The translations under genes and the position numbers were made by a program. Shown here in pieces: positions 1 to 13,165 of a stretch of DNA of 64,000 nt (its first letter is position 1; each line of letters starts with the position of its first letter). Source of the DNA: Isoetes taiwanensis (taxonomy: Eukaryota > Streptophyta > Lycopodiopsida > Isoetales > Isoetaceae); assembly GCA_021234155.1 (NCBI GenBank), contig JAJEKV010000008.1, positions 15,053,294-15,117,293 on the forward strand. The letters are read 5' to 3'. The notes beneath the pieces are model-generated. The model was not told where the DNA came from. It saw only the letters and a program-made list of their open reading frames with translations, and did no database searches.

Positions 1-453
1 TGATGCACACCTTATAAGTATGCCGATCCAATAGCTCTCTCTGTCCTACGTCGCCCCATGTATGAATATGCACCCAAGAAAAAAGGGTTTAGAGAGAATT
101 GAATTATAAGCATAAGGAGTAATGGTTTGTGTTTGACAAAATATTGGGCCCAAAGGTATTGCATACAATCAATTGAATCAATTTGAGCATAAACTTATTA
201 GAATAGGAAAAAACATAAATATGGGACTTAAATCATTACGTCCTTGTAAAACCATCGTCTTTATATTGTTGCCAATATATGAGCTTGAATATGGGATTTG
301 AACCAATTATATCCTTGCAAAAGCTATAGCCTTTATATCTTTGCAAGCATATAAGCTTGAAAAGCCCTAACCTTTATATACGTTTGCGATAGTATGAGCT
401 TGAATGCAAAAATAAACGGTGAAACTTCGAATATAGGACAATGTCGTCTATTC

Positions 454-536
454 AATAGAATAGAATAGAATAGAATAGAATAGAATAGAATAGAATAGAA
501 TAGAATAGAATAGAATAGAATAGAATAGAATAGAAT
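454..536. repeat. (TAGAA)n pentanucleotide microsatellite
   Basis: About 16.6 uninterrupted copies of a 5-bp TAGAA unit. It abuts, at 537 onward, a sequence resembling the 3' terminus of the LINE family seen at 49.2 and 54.1 kb (ATCCACGGAGACC against GTCCACGGAGGCC). I read it as the short-tandem-repeat tail of a minus-strand LINE rather than an independent microsatellite. Confidence 0.9.
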
Positions 537-1090
537 GTATTTTTATCATCCACGGAGACCAATTGGCTTATGAGACCCATATAAAAAGAAAGCTGACAAA
601 GCATATTATTGTCGGGGATTAAAAACCCACATACAGAAGGGTTTGAGGAAAAACCTTAACAGTAATAAGTATGCTGGTATTCTGTGCAATCATATACAAC
701 AATTCAAGACTGCCCCGAAGGGCACAGTTGAGTCCTTGTGTCCATAACCTCCTGAAGATATGAACCCAACAAGCCCGTTGAGTCCGTATTCAACAACTCA
801 TGAAACGACTAGTCTGTGCAGAACTAACTGGTCATATCGTGCCCAGCTATGATCGAATGTTGGGCAGGTTTGAAGGGTGTGACATTCATTCTCAATGGCC
901 CCCTGTTGGCAACACTGACAGATCATGTCCTCATGTGCAACCTGTCTCAATGCGGAGGTGATGTGCACCCGAGCCGGCCGGAAGCTATCACTGCGGCTTC
1001 TTCATGGGCAAAAGCAAAGGTGCAAATAGTGTTGTGGACCTCCTTGTGAGCATTGGATTAATTTTGTTGCCACAGTGTGCCATTTTTAAT
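537..1090 (-). mobile_element. 3'-end remnant of a LINE (family of the 54-59 kb element)
   Basis: The left end carries the CCACGGAGACC terminus typical of this LINE family. Around 880-960 the minus strand reads a decayed cysteine cluster (ICQCCQQG, then an E..CH) comparable with ICRCCEM near 54.4 kb, which fits the zinc-binding region near the C-terminus of LINE ORF2. The open frames here are short and I see no intact domain. Several stops show that it is dead. The right limit is uncertain. Confidence 0.5.
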
Positions 1091-1455
1091 ATGTGTCGGT
1101 GCTCTCCTCGAGATCTCTAGAGCTTAGAAGGAAACAAGGCCCCTTTAGAACCCGCCAGAGACGACATCCATCCTGGTGGGAGGCAACTCATCCTAAATTG
1201 CTGCACAGAAAGTGTGACTTGCCAAAGTTTGAGGGGTCGATCTTTGAATTACGTCGCCACACCCATCCTGTCCCTTGTGGGGTCGCATTATTTACCACAG
1301 GCCAGGATCTGTTGTCTCATTCCTTAAGTCAAAGCACATCACTGCAGAAATAGTGCGAGTGCCAAGCTGACCATCAAAATATCAAGGCTATCTGGCTATT
1401 TTGGGCCATGAATAAATGTACTTTCTTACATACTATTAATTAAAAAAAAAAAATA

Positions 1456-4200
1456 CTAATCCTCCACCAAACAAACCCCATATTGTGACCATCTGCGCTG
1501 AACCTGAGGATGAACATATGAAGCCAATACCGATGGTAATGCACTCGGGGCGAGAGGGTCCACTATGGCGATGATGTCAACTGAATACAACATGAGCCTG
1601 CTCCCGGCATGTAGAAGACCCTTTAGAAAGGGAGAGGCGTTGACATATGGCTTAATATATGAGAATAGCGCCCAGAGAAGCCGCGCAGGAACAACATGCT
1701 TATGGAAAATAATCGAATGAGATAGGAGGGACTGAGAAAGCAGAACCATGCCGGGAGAGCCAAGCTCATTCCTGAGGATTGCAAAAATAAACTTTGAGAT
1801 CAAGATCTTGCTATGGAGAGAAAGGTCTAAGATCCCCAGTCCTCCCACGGCTTTGGGACGCACACACTTCCGCCATGCAACCTTAACCACCGATCCCTCC
1901 TCATTTACCTCCCAGACAGAGATTCTGAGACAGCGAGGAGATTTCCTACATCTCTTGCTCTCACCGGAGCCGAGTGTGAGATGCCATATAAATATGCATG
2001 GAGCATATCACAGACTTACTCATCAAATTACGCGGTCATTAAGTTTTACGCCTTTTACCTTGAGTGAAATTGTCGGCGTAAAACCTACCAAAATATCTTC
2101 CCAAATACCTGTGGCAGAAATGTCGATGCCAAATGGGATACCCAAAAACCTAGGGCATCTACCTTGTGGCTGCATTTGCCAAGGGGAGTTAGATATCATA
2201 GCAGGCATGGGCTTGGATGAAGGTCACAATGCAGAGCACTTTCTCCAATTCATTAGACAGCTTGATGCAATAGAGAATGTGTCCAAAAGCTCTTTTGTGT
2301 TCATCAGATTCATCTCATCGGCTTGTAAAAAAGGGAAGGAATCATTGTCGTATTGACTTCCAATTTGTTGCGACCCATCAGCCATCCCTCGCCCTCCCTT
2401 GTTAGCATCACGGTAAGGTTCGCCAATTGAGAAACGACTTCTATGACGTTGGCTCTAGCGGACGTAAGGAGTTTTAGAACCACAACTGTGAAACTCTCCC
2501 CACACCCAAAGGTTAACATCATCCTCTTCAAAAAGTCCTAGCAAACACTGTCATATGCCTTGGCAAAATCTAGCTTTAAATAAACTATCTGCTGACATGT
2601 CTTACGCGCCCAATGAATGCCCTCAAATGCACCGCAACATTATTAAGGATATATCTTATGGAATAAAGCCAGATTGCATTAGATTGACAGCATCCATCAG
2701 GACCACTTAAAGTCTCTAAGATAGGGTTTTAGCAATTATCTTGTACACAGAGGATAGTAATGTAATCGGACGCCAAGCAGAGATGGTAATAGGATCTTTC
2801 ACCTTAAGAATCAGTGAGATGCATCCAGTGTTACGTCTATAGTCTAACGACTCTGCTCTCAACAAATCTTGATAAGTCTGCAACACTGAGTCGCCTAACT
2901 ATTCCCAGTATTCCTAAAAAAAATTCTATGGGAATGCCATCTAGACCAGGGCATTTATGGGGGCCATTGCATGACAAGCATCCTGCTTAATGAGTGGGAG
3001 CTATAGTGCTTGCCTCTGCCACCGACACCTTGCATGAAATCTTGTTGAACATAATTTCTTCCAAGACATCAACGTTTCTCCTGGAAGAAGTGGAAAAAAA
3101 TGCTGAAATGCAAATTGTTTAATATCCGCAAGCAAATGAAGAATCTGGCCATTAGGCATTTCCAATAGCGACATTGTGTGCATATTTTTGCCCGGTATAC
3201 AGAAGAACATTGGGATTGGTATCACCTTCTCTCGACCCGGTGATCGCCTTCACACTGCCAGGAGATGCCCTCTTACGGTGCAATGAGATGCAATATCTCA
3301 TTTCCCATTACTCATTAGAAGGTGAAATCGAGAGTTTCAAGCTCACCGATGTCACGTCTAACGACTCACACTCTTCTTTGAGCCTTCGAATCTTTCCACA
3401 AACTGCGAATGATTTGATAGCAGTCAAGACCCTAATCATTCCTGACATCCCAAAGTGACCTCGAAAAGTGCAGAACTAAATCACTTGCATTCGGAGAAAT
3501 CGGCCTCAGCCAAGCACCTCGTATTTAATTTGAACCTTTATTCTTGTCGGTTTGATTGTCACGAGACCACAGCCAATTTAATGCGAGTGTGGTCGGAGTG
3601 CGGTGAGAATGTGCGTGAGATTTTAAAGGTCCATTATTAGGCCATTCACATCATCATGGGAGCATATGTCGACACCTTTTTGTCCTTGATTGGACCACGT
3701 GAGCGTCACGATCTCCAACAGCGACTCTGCCCGGATGTAGGGGAATCAAGCAATTTTAACCATTGTTCTCGTTCAAAACCTTGTACCACATCCAATCCTT
3801 GCCCACACCTATCATGAATGGTCTCTACCATGTTGAAATCTACGACAACAACCAAGCCACACGATTTTTAAAGCTTGACCTTGTTCCTCAAAGATGTTCA
3901 TAATGCTCCTCTCTGCCGCGCATTATTGTGGATGTAGACATTCACAATCCCCCATTCTGTTCTTCCTCCTGCCACTTGATGATAATCCATCCACCCCAGC
4001 GGTCGGCGAGGGTGAATGTTACATGAACATTCATCTTCCACGCAATGGTGGACCCAACTTTAGAGGTCCCTGAGGTGGGAAACTGCTACAATGTTATCGT
4101 CAAACATGTCCAAAGCATCACAGATTGTCACCTTTGTAACCTTATGCTCTTAAATTCTAAGACTCCTCTGGGTCAAATCTACGAATAGCCAATGCTACTC
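1456..4200 (-). mobile_element. decayed L1-type LINE, ORF2 endonuclease to C-terminus
   Basis: Read on the minus strand from right to left. A degenerate endonuclease region lies near 3650-4150. RT fragments lie around 2310-3225, with a stretch beginning LLTSARANV that resembles the RT block before the GVRQG motif. The C-terminal block at 1456-1890 contains VAWRKCVRPKAVGGLGILDL, the usual plant L1 motif (W..C.PK..GGLG..DL). Frames are interrupted repeatedly. The DNA resembles the LINE at 29.0-34.7 kb (for example about 1850-2190 against 30290-30600), so the two belong to one diverged family. No poly(T) tail is visible on the plus strand at the left end, so the 3' end is probably truncated or rearranged. 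Confidence 0.7.
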
Positions 4201-4398
4201 TCGTTCACTTACTTGGCGACGAGCGGATCCCATGCACATGCCAGCTAAAATCTTTATATCCATATGAACTAGTGAGAAGATGGATTCTTATGCTACTTTT
4301 TCCTTCGTCCTCGCCGCGCTGGAAATGTAGGATCTTGATCTAAGCTATATGGCACAAGTGCAAGTGAATTTTTGATAAAAGTGAAGTCCATATATTCG

Positions 4399-4857
4399 TC
4401 ATCTCGTCGACCCGCGATCGCACCGTGCTACCACATGGGGGCTATCCCTCTCAGGTAGATAGGCGGTTTCAATGGGCGACTCGAAGGTTATCTTCAGCCA
4501 GACCGGTATGCGGGCTAAGTGCAAATATGAGGAATGCTGCTGCTCCATAGCGGCTTCTGGCTGACATAATGCTCGAAGTCTCGGTTTGGCGGGCATTTTC
4601 CGTCTCTCCGTCAATGGTGGCACTATATCGCATTAGGCGGCGTGGCCTACCATGGTTGGATATAACACCTTAGGGCGAGAGCCTTGACTGAGGTCACGTT
4701 CTCTGCAGGTGGAGTTGTAATGGGCAAAAGCGGTCTCCTTTGAAAGTCTACCCTTTGAAATGGACACATGCTCGGGATTGAGCACACCAAGGCGGGAGTG
4801 ATGGAAGCGTTCCTCACGAATCGGCCGTTGGAACTTGAGGGCTGGGTACCAATCCAC
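4399..4857 (-). other. two adjacent unrecognised minus-strand frames
   Basis: Frames of 74 codons each (4399-4623 and 4633-4857) lie just upstream, in transcript sense, of the LINE ORF2 remnant. Their position suggests remains of LINE ORF1, but I see no zinc knuckle or other recognisable motif. They could equally be chance open frames. Confidence 0.2.
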
Positions 4858-4859
4858 TC

Positions 4860-7800
4860 TTAGCCCGGTTATTGAAGATGGTAAATGGATGCGATACGGA
4901 GGAGGTTTATTTGGAGGGTTTGAAGAGGGCTTAGAGGGTTTCTTAGAAATATTCTTAGAATATGTGGTAGGATGTAAACTACATTAGTTTATTTTTTAAT
5001 ATAGAGCAAATGCAACCATAAGTGAGCATTCAAAGTAATACAATCATAATATGTTACAGTACACAAACCCACACCAACAAGCTATTACAAAAGCAGTATG
5101 AAACAAGAAATAACATCGTGAAATATTCTCCCATGCATTCTCAAGTAAGGACTTGCTAGACATGCTCTATCAATGCAAGTTGGATATGGTGTCAGAAGAA
5201 CATAAGTTGGATGGTCTTGCAAATTCGTAAAATAAGAAGCGAGGACTTGGGCGAGCAAGAAATTATCGTCTGTAGCCTTGAAAGAACCCTTAGCCAAAAA
5301 TGGGTCTTCATTAATCCTTCATAAGAGATGTAATCTTCTGCTGACTTTTGAGGGTGTCTTGGCGCCCTGCTCCCAAGAGCGAGGGAATTGTTTCCAACAT
5401 TGCTATTTTCTTGGGTTAGAATACTAACTTGAAGAAGTGCTTGCATCTAAGTTCATTTGTCTGGCTATTGCCGACTAGAGGGTGTCTTGTGGGCGCACTA
5501 GGTCTGGATGTATGAAAATTCAATCCAACATTTCTGGAAAAGCCAACAATATATACATAGCAGGCGAGTAAAAAGAGTTGTGTTTTTGGGAGGAACCAAG
5601 CTTGAATCCATAAAGCTTCAGAAACACTTGAGCATAGAAAGCAGAAATGATGGACTTGAGTTCGAGTTGAGGATGAATCCATAAACTTTTCTTCCCGAAC
5701 TTTCTTTCTTGATGTTTTAGGGTCTGCACAAAAGCAACGGTGAATCTCTCTACATCATGTCTTTGGCAGGCGCTTTATATAACTAAACTCATTAATAGTC
5801 GGCAGAAGGGCGAGGCTTTGGGTAGCCTTAGTACGGGCTTTAGGTTCACGCGATTTTTATACACATATAATTTGCTATTTCCAATCCTTTTATGCTTTGT
5901 TTTTACTGGTGCAGCACATACGATTACAAAGACTATGTTCAATGTCTTCTACAATCCGGTAAAATATATTCATATCTCACACATTACGCTTTTAGTTCTA
6001 GTTAGATTTTTTGCTATGCTAGCCCCAATTTAAGCATCGATTTACTAGGAACGAAATCTTTGCAGCATTTGTTTGTTCCATATTATAAATACATGAAAGC
6101 TCTCGGCTTAATACATTACTGGGATGCGATTCAAAATGCAATTTGAAACTAAGAGATCTATAAATTAAGTTTGCGGCCTTTTGCTTACAAATTTTTTTAA
6201 AGGTAGCTTTTACCGGGATTAGATATCTATAATGGTGTCTCCATGTATTGTAGATATATGGGTGTGTACTATCATTATGATTGAGATATTGATCCAACAA
6301 GATGGCCAAGTATAGTGAGTGTTTGAAGCTTGAGGGTTTTGTATTGGACTTCATTGTAAACAATTATCTTTATTATACTTAGAGCGTGATTGGTATAAGT
6401 TTATTAACTTAATAATGTTCCTTTGGCATTATTTATGTACTTTCAAAGCGGGGATGGGATGAGCATCTTGTATTAGAGACATAACTGCTAATGAGGAGGC
6501 TAGAGGGTCTTTCTGGGAAATAGAGTCATTATTGCTGCCACGGTGTTGGTTCTCCATACGAATCAAGGATCGAGGTTCAGACCATCCAACACCATCTAAG
6601 ATCAAGTATTTTAGGCATCTATTTTATGTCGTGTGAGATCTGCCAAGGTTAGGTTATGGCTGGAGGCTAATCCCAGGTAGATTTAGTAGACAGCAGAGTC
6701 AATTGACTTGGGCTTTCCAGCTACAAGAGGTCTACAAAGTGTTCATGAAATATGCCCCTTGAGGGGGGATGAGTTTATATGGGGACCCCAAGGCTTGGAT
6801 GTTACATGGTGCATTCAAGCACCCTACTCAGTAGCTCAAGACGAAAGGGATAACACTCGACATGCACATCATTACAAGAATTTGGTTGTTCACAGGCTTG
6901 GAGGGACAGAAGCCAAACTAAGATTGTCACCATCCTCGTTTTTTGAAAAAAGAATGCATTGCCATTTAATAATTGTCATGTCATTTCACAAAGTTTCTTG
7001 GAGTTGATGTTTCGCCAAAAAGTTTATTCTCATCTGTAATTACTTCAAGGTCACAACAGATATGAGGGCATCTGATCGATGCTTATAAGCCTATGAAAAA
7101 ATGTAGAAGTTTTGGTCTTTCATGGATAGATGACCCTTCCATTGAGTGCGTGAAAATTCAGGGCAAAGCGGCTCCTGTTACAGGCACCTACACATTGGAA
7201 ACAATGTTGAACAATTTTCAAGATGCTCAAAATAAAAAGCAAAAGACCTTTTTACGTAACTTGCTATGACTATTACATTTATACAACTGGCTACGTAACT
7301 TTAGTTTCAATTCTAACCCAACTTAATTGACACTTCTTATATTGTGCCAAATTTGTGTAACCTTTAGTATGATGATGATGATTTTTTAATCGTAAATATT
7401 TTATGAAATATAACTACCCCTAAACCAATCAAACTTTTGTATAAAAACCCTCTTAACCTTTCAAAAAAAAACCCCCCAAAAATTCGCACTCATTGTCTGT
7501 AGGTAAGGCGACACAAATTTTGGGCACCCAAACAATTGAATAAGAAATATATGTGCTCCTAACCCATTGGCAATCACCATCATAAACTCTGGGAGCAACG
7601 TCCACCGAGAGATCTAGAACTTGGAAGAAGCAAGGAATCTTCAAGGCCGATAACCTTCGAGCACTCACAACCAGGCGTGTAGTGTTGATAGACCAAATCA
7701 TTCCTCCACATGAGGTCAACGCCTCTTGCTACAACACGCGCCACTACTGTCATCAAACATGAAAGGAAGAAATTATTGCCCATAAATTTTATGGACTGAA

Positions 7801-7927
7801 AAGGCAAGATCCCCAGACGTTTAAAGTGGGCTTGTAATCATCTGCCAATCCTCCTCGTATCCAACAATCCAGTATAATATACAACATCGAGCATGAAACC
7901 AAATTAGAAATGGACTTCAGATGCTGT
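4860..7927. other. no recognisable gene
   Basis: AT-rich sequence with only short overlapping frames (about 60-115 codons, both strands), none with a motif I can name. Frames at 5085-5729 and 7453-7807 overlap each other in different phases, typical of non-coding DNA. No tRNA, LTR end or splice pattern is convincing here. Confidence 0.5.
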
Positions 7928-9560
7928 TGTGACGATCCCAGAACATATACGACACTCGGGTGTATACATCAGGGGACCCCTCCATAGCTCATCTCGCCGC
8001 GGCGGGGCCTCAATCTATCTCGAGGCCATCTATGGAAAATGCTCGAGTGAAGGAATTCCTAAAGGGTCATTCGACCCCTCGCTTCAATGGGGCTCTATGT
8101 CATGAGCGTGAATACAAGAGTTAGCATACAGCATAATCATGTCATGAAAATACCACCACGAAGGTGGCCCATCCATCAAATGATAACAACAAAGAAGATG
8201 CATTTAATACTAGGAAAACACCCCAAAACCCATGGTTCTACCACAGCTCGAGACTCGGTGAGGATGTTGACAGCTAGGTCTCAAGAGATCAGCGGACCCG
8301 AATCTTGGCGTGGCGTTGGTGACATAGAACATCGGCTAGGGTTGTCCACTCCATCCGCCCCTCTGTGCACACTTTGCGAGATGAGTCAAATCATGCTATG
8401 GCATCACTATAGCCTTAGGAGGCCTTGAGACTCAAAATTTACCCTTGAGCTACTCCAAGTTTCATGGGGCTGTCAGGAGTGGGGCAGGTCGAGCGATCCT
8501 TCCGGGATCTAATGGTTCCATGGGTGAGCTAGAGAATGTGTGCCGCGCCGACCCCGCGTGCGGGGCTTCTCCCGCCTTTGTCTTTAGAGTCACGGGATGC
8601 CCATGCAGGTCACCCCTCTGCGGGAGTGTCGGACCCATACCCGGCCCTCTCGTGACCGGCTATCAGGCCCTAGCCCATTGCTTAGGAGTCGGGAGCCTTT
8701 TATGTTACATTACAAGACCCCGCCACTTCACCACTTCTTGCGTCCCCTTCTGGGACTCAGCAATTCACTAGCATCACGACTCGGTAATTCTCTTGTGCAC
8801 ATACACCGCATCTAATGGGAATAATACGAGGGCTCTATCTGGAGCACCTTTACAATACATGAGCTCGGGCCTCTACCCCCCCTTTAATCACAGCTACGGA
8901 AGGCATGGGAGATACTATCATAGATTCATCCATCCCCTACCCAACAAAGCATAATCCATAGGTGAAATATAACCCTAAGCTATCCAAAGAAGGGTTAGTC
9001 CTACTTGAGAGATAACCGAGAGAGACTAGCCCGAGGCACCATCCTGGAAGCTCAAGCTAGACTGCCCACTAACAGGAGTTTGCTAGAACCCGGCTATCAT
9101 GAGGCCTCCATGCCGCCGACACTTCCTGATTCAGCAACTTGGGTGTTCCTTAGCGGCTTGACCTTAGGCGCTCGGCTGCTCCTCCTCTTGGCTCGATTTT
9201 GGGGTCCAAATGGGATGAGGGACCCAATTTGAGTACCCCAAGTTAGCATTATCTTGTGTCGAATTGGCCAAGTGGCACCTTCTAATTAATCAATTAACTT
9301 AATTGAGTTAATTTGACAATGCTTCCTTAATTATAGGTAATTAACCTTTAATAATTAATTTAGCATAGCTAACTTAATCCTTGCAAATTGAACCCCCCTA
9401 GGTTACAATACACCCCATGGTGGCGTGTCTTTCTTGGGTGGCGTGTCAATATGTTGCTTGTATCTGGTATAAATGCTTGGAGCGTCATTCTCTACCTCAT
9501 AGAAATAATAATGTCCTCATTGATTAGGGTTAGTTAAAATATAAGAAATTATATATAAAA
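7928..9560 (+). mobile_element. probable solo LTR or LTR remnant of a Gypsy-type element
   Basis: Starts TGTGACGATCCCAG, which resembles the TGTGACGAYCC start common in plant Gypsy LTRs. It runs through a GC-rich stretch with no frame that looks real, and has a TATA-like GGTATAAATGC near 9466 that could be an LTR promoter. The right boundary, a second copy and a target-site duplication were not found, so both extent and orientation are inferred. Confidence 0.35.
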
Positions 9561-10043
9561 GAAGGAAGGTAATTCATATTTCGAGAAAATGTGCTGTTAA
9601 AGTTTAAAACATATAAGAGCTTAAGCACCAAGGTGCATTTCACATAATTATCATAAGAAATTGGTTCAAGGGCCGGTCCGATATCAAAGATCCACGGTGA
9701 CAAAGAAAAATACTTACATGTAGACAAGGTCATGGAAGTCGGGCCATCGGCAACCCTCTAGCCATGGGCGGAGTCCGCGTCTTTGCGCCGCTTTGCACAT
9801 GTTAATATAGATAATATAAGTAGGTTGTGGTTGAAGGACCACCTATAAGAAAATAAAAAACCTATCTTCAAGGAACCTATCATGCCTATAGTTGTAGCAA
9901 TTCATTGCGGCATAAGGAATGGCCAAGTTCCCGTACTGCTTGAATGAGCATGACCTATGACCTATGCTTTCAAGCAATTCGGCGGTCGCCCATAACCTCG
10001 ACAATACACCACGTCCTACCCAGAGAACACGAAGGTGATCTCA

Positions 10044-10600
10044 TCATCGGTAACTATTGTTAACCACGATGCATCTACCTGTCTTTGCATGATCCTCGGC
10101 GAATGAAGCCTTCAAGCTTACGCCGGTGTGGGGTTGATATCGTTGATAGTCTTGACCTTGAGATTCCCCATGAAGTGCGGATGGTGCTTCTCCAAGGTCT
10201 ATCTTCATCACCCGTGGCATCTTCAGGCGGCAAGTGTTTCCACTTAACCAGTATTGCAACATTTGGTGCTGCAGTGCAGCATATTTCGATCAAGGAAAAG
10301 AGCTTGAATACTATATCTAAATGCTCTTGTCATTTCAAGGAGGGTAGGTGTATCAAGATCTCCTGCAGATACGGGGTATGTTGCTCTGAGGAGACTCCAT
10401 GAAAGACCTTGTGGATCTTCAAAGCGGGAGTGCGCCAAATCCAAAGCATTATACTATTCTCCAACACGTTCAATGATCTTGAGCGACCCATTATCTGGGT
10501 GCTAGCTTCTTCGATTACCAATCTTAATCTTGGCTTGTTTAACCTTGTAATCTTATGAGCCAAACCGATTCGCCCACTGGAATACCGTGGGGTCACCTGA
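10044..10600 (-). pseudogene. Gypsy (chromovirus) integrase C-terminus with chromodomain, broken
   Basis: On the minus strand the order is that of chromovirus polyproteins. KIHKVFH, and in a second frame SLLRATYPVS, match the KIHPVFHVSLL block at the end of integrase. A decayed LDRNMLHCSTK block then leads into LVKWKHLPPEDAT, the core of a chromodomain. In chromoviruses this domain binds modified histone H3 and steers integration. At least two frameshifts break the reading (near 10390 and 10215). The integrase DDE core is not visible upstream; 10.8-12.4 kb is AT-rich and unrelated. It could be the 3' end of the Gypsy element whose gag and pol lie at 36.5-15.9 kb, or a separate copy. Confidence 0.7.
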
Positions 10601-10809
10601 AGAGGGTGCTTGTATCGTCAAGTATAATGTCAAAATTGTTGACACAAATGGAACCTTTCAAACCCCATTCTTGTCACTTTCTTGGCGCTATACATGGCGA
10701 TCATTTTGCCACAAAGTTGTCACCGGGTGACAACCATTGCGTCAATCTTGTTGGCTTGATTTTTTGCCTGACGGTTGGCGGTAATATATCTGCAACATCA
10801 CGAGCATCA

Positions 10810-12600
10810 AAATAACATCAAAGATTTTTACACTAATTTTGTGAGAAGTTTATAGCATTATTTTTTATCGAAAATAGCATCAATGTTTTTACCAACTTTG
10901 TGAAGTTTATTGCATTATATTAAGTTTTTTTTTGACACTAGAGCAACATACTTGCAACGAAATGATTGAGAAATGTATACTCAATATTTTATCATATTTG
11001 TGGCAATCTACTAATGAAAATGACATGTATATTTTGTCAACATTCCATGATATTTGTGGCCATGTAATAACCAAGTGACATGTATATTTTGGCAATTTCA
11101 ATACAATGATTTGGCATGCCTAGTAACTAAAATATTAGTAACTTTGCATCAATTAATTAAACAAAATCATCAAATCCGTTAGGATTAAAATTTCAAACTA
11201 TGCATCTCATGAGTGTGTACTTTTGTGTCAATTATAGCACCATGTGAAACAACTTGCTTATGATAAATATGTAACCACAATTGCATTTCATGAACCAATG
11301 ATTTTAATTTTAAATTTACTAGTAAGAAAAACAATTCATTCCTTAGAAACAAGGTTCCAACATAGTAAAGCCCATATGGCAAGCAAGTAACCAATTCAGA
11401 AGCAACAAAATACATTGTAATCTCATCTTGTTTGCGCCATCATGGCATTTTAGATCTTGTGAACTCCCTTCACATACCATTCCTCCTATAAAATAACATT
11501 CATAAACATATATCGAAATTTGTCCAAATCTAAGTTAATAAGAATATCCAACCCTTAGCATTAGCGAGCCATCGCTACCAACATAGCACATTCTATTGAA
11601 TTGAATTAAAGTTCGTGGTGTAAATAAGAACAATCAAAGTTAAACTACTTACATTAACACTCTCAACCTCCTTGCCCTTCCTTGACTTTGCCTTGAAAAT
11701 AATACCTGACTTATTCCCTTGGCATTCAATGCCTTGTGCTATAATAGAGAACACAAGATTAAAGCAACAAATAATTTTAGCACAAAATTATTAAAATAGA
11801 TCTACCTTTTTACAGGTGCAAATCCTTTTGCTATCATCTTCTCTTCAAGAAAACTACATCTCCACCTTTCTCAAATATTTCTTGTAGTATATCTTTTGCT
11901 TGTGGGCATTGAGCCCCAATCTTCAAACTTCTAATGCTCATTAAGCAAATAAATTCATAATGATACACTTGAAGGAGAAAACATTCTTTTAGAGATGGGT
12001 TAAGATTCCTACCTTATACAATTGAAAGCTTTTGAGATAATAGCTGAAAGTGAGATAATAAAATTTAGCGAATACAAAGGGATAAATCAAAATAAGGTGA
12101 AATGGTAATGTATGGTTAAAATTGTCCAAATGTATGGTCGAAATGGTAGAGAACGTCAACAAAATTTTGGAAACCTTTTTATATGGAAATAGACAAAATG
12201 TCTGGTGTCGAGATTACCTTTAGAATAATAGAGATACTCGAGTTTTTGCAGGACAAAATTAGATGCCGCGAGTTCGGATTAGGTATACGAAACGTTTTTC
12301 GACATGAAAAGCGTTGACTTTTTTAGTGGCACTGATCCTTAGTAAAAGGAAGGAATATAAAGGATGGTTCTCAGCGCCACTCAAAGCATGGTTCTGCCCC
12401 TCCTAATTTTGCAAAGGGAGTCTTAATTCTTTGGGCCAGGCGAAGTCTTTGTTGTGAGCATTGCAAATTGGAAAAAGAGTGGCAAAATTCATAGTGGCGG
12501 GGAATAGTGTTGGGGAGATGCAAAATAAATGAAATTGCTTGAGATAAGTTTTCCATACATGGATCTAAGATGAGTGGTGAGTTATATGGCCGGCAATCAT
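10810..12600. other. AT-rich tract without a gene
   Basis: Very AT-rich, with repeated low-complexity phrases (ATCAAAGATTTTTAC, TGACATGTATATTTTG occurring twice near 11018-11085) and only short frames. Nothing codes convincingly. It may be the interior of a non-autonomous element or a degenerate LTR. Confidence 0.5.
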
Positions 12601-13073
12601 ACTTCTTCTACAGTAACATTCTAATTAGATGACTCCATTAGAGCGACATGATGATGGAAGCTTTTGTAATGGGAGATTTCGATGAAAGTGTTAAAATGGA
12701 GACATCACATAGTGGAGAGTTTTCATGTCCAGTTCAAAGCGGAAGTTCAAATGGAGAGCCCACTCCAAATTTTGTCGAGGAAAGTCACATCTTGTTAGAG
12801 CCAAGAAAAGTGGGAGAGATACACTCACGGTAACATCTAGTGCCCGGTAGTTCAAGTGAAAAAAGTCAAGTGTTCTGCGGAAAGGTTCCTCATAATGGCA
12901 ACATTCTTGGAAATGGCGGTATGTCTCTGGCGGCCTGACTAGAAATACTAAAGCATAAGCGTTGGCGATACATACATTAATGGAGCAGCGGTGGTCTTCA
13001 AACAACCAAGTCTAAGCAAACAAGTAACTTCTAATGGTCATGGTTATAATTCTAACTACATACCTTGGTCTGT

Positions 13074-13165
13074 TATTATACAACTGGAGAGGACTTGGTT
13101 CTAAGGATGGTCGATATGCTAGTGGAATTGCAAAGCGGGTTTTGGAATGGATAACATATTTACGC
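13074..13165 (+). pseudogene. possible LINE endonuclease N-terminal fragment
   Basis: The plus strand reads NWRGLGSKDGRYASGIAKRV, close to the first conserved block of plant L1 endonucleases (WNxRGLGSxxKR). No second endonuclease block follows, and stops occur nearby. Upstream frames at 12648-12833 could be ORF1 remains but have no motif. Confidence 0.35.

Noticed and set aside
8087-9232. Several plus-strand ORFs of 72-113 codons
   Set aside because: They lie in a GC-rich probable LTR, overlap in different phases and carry no domain.
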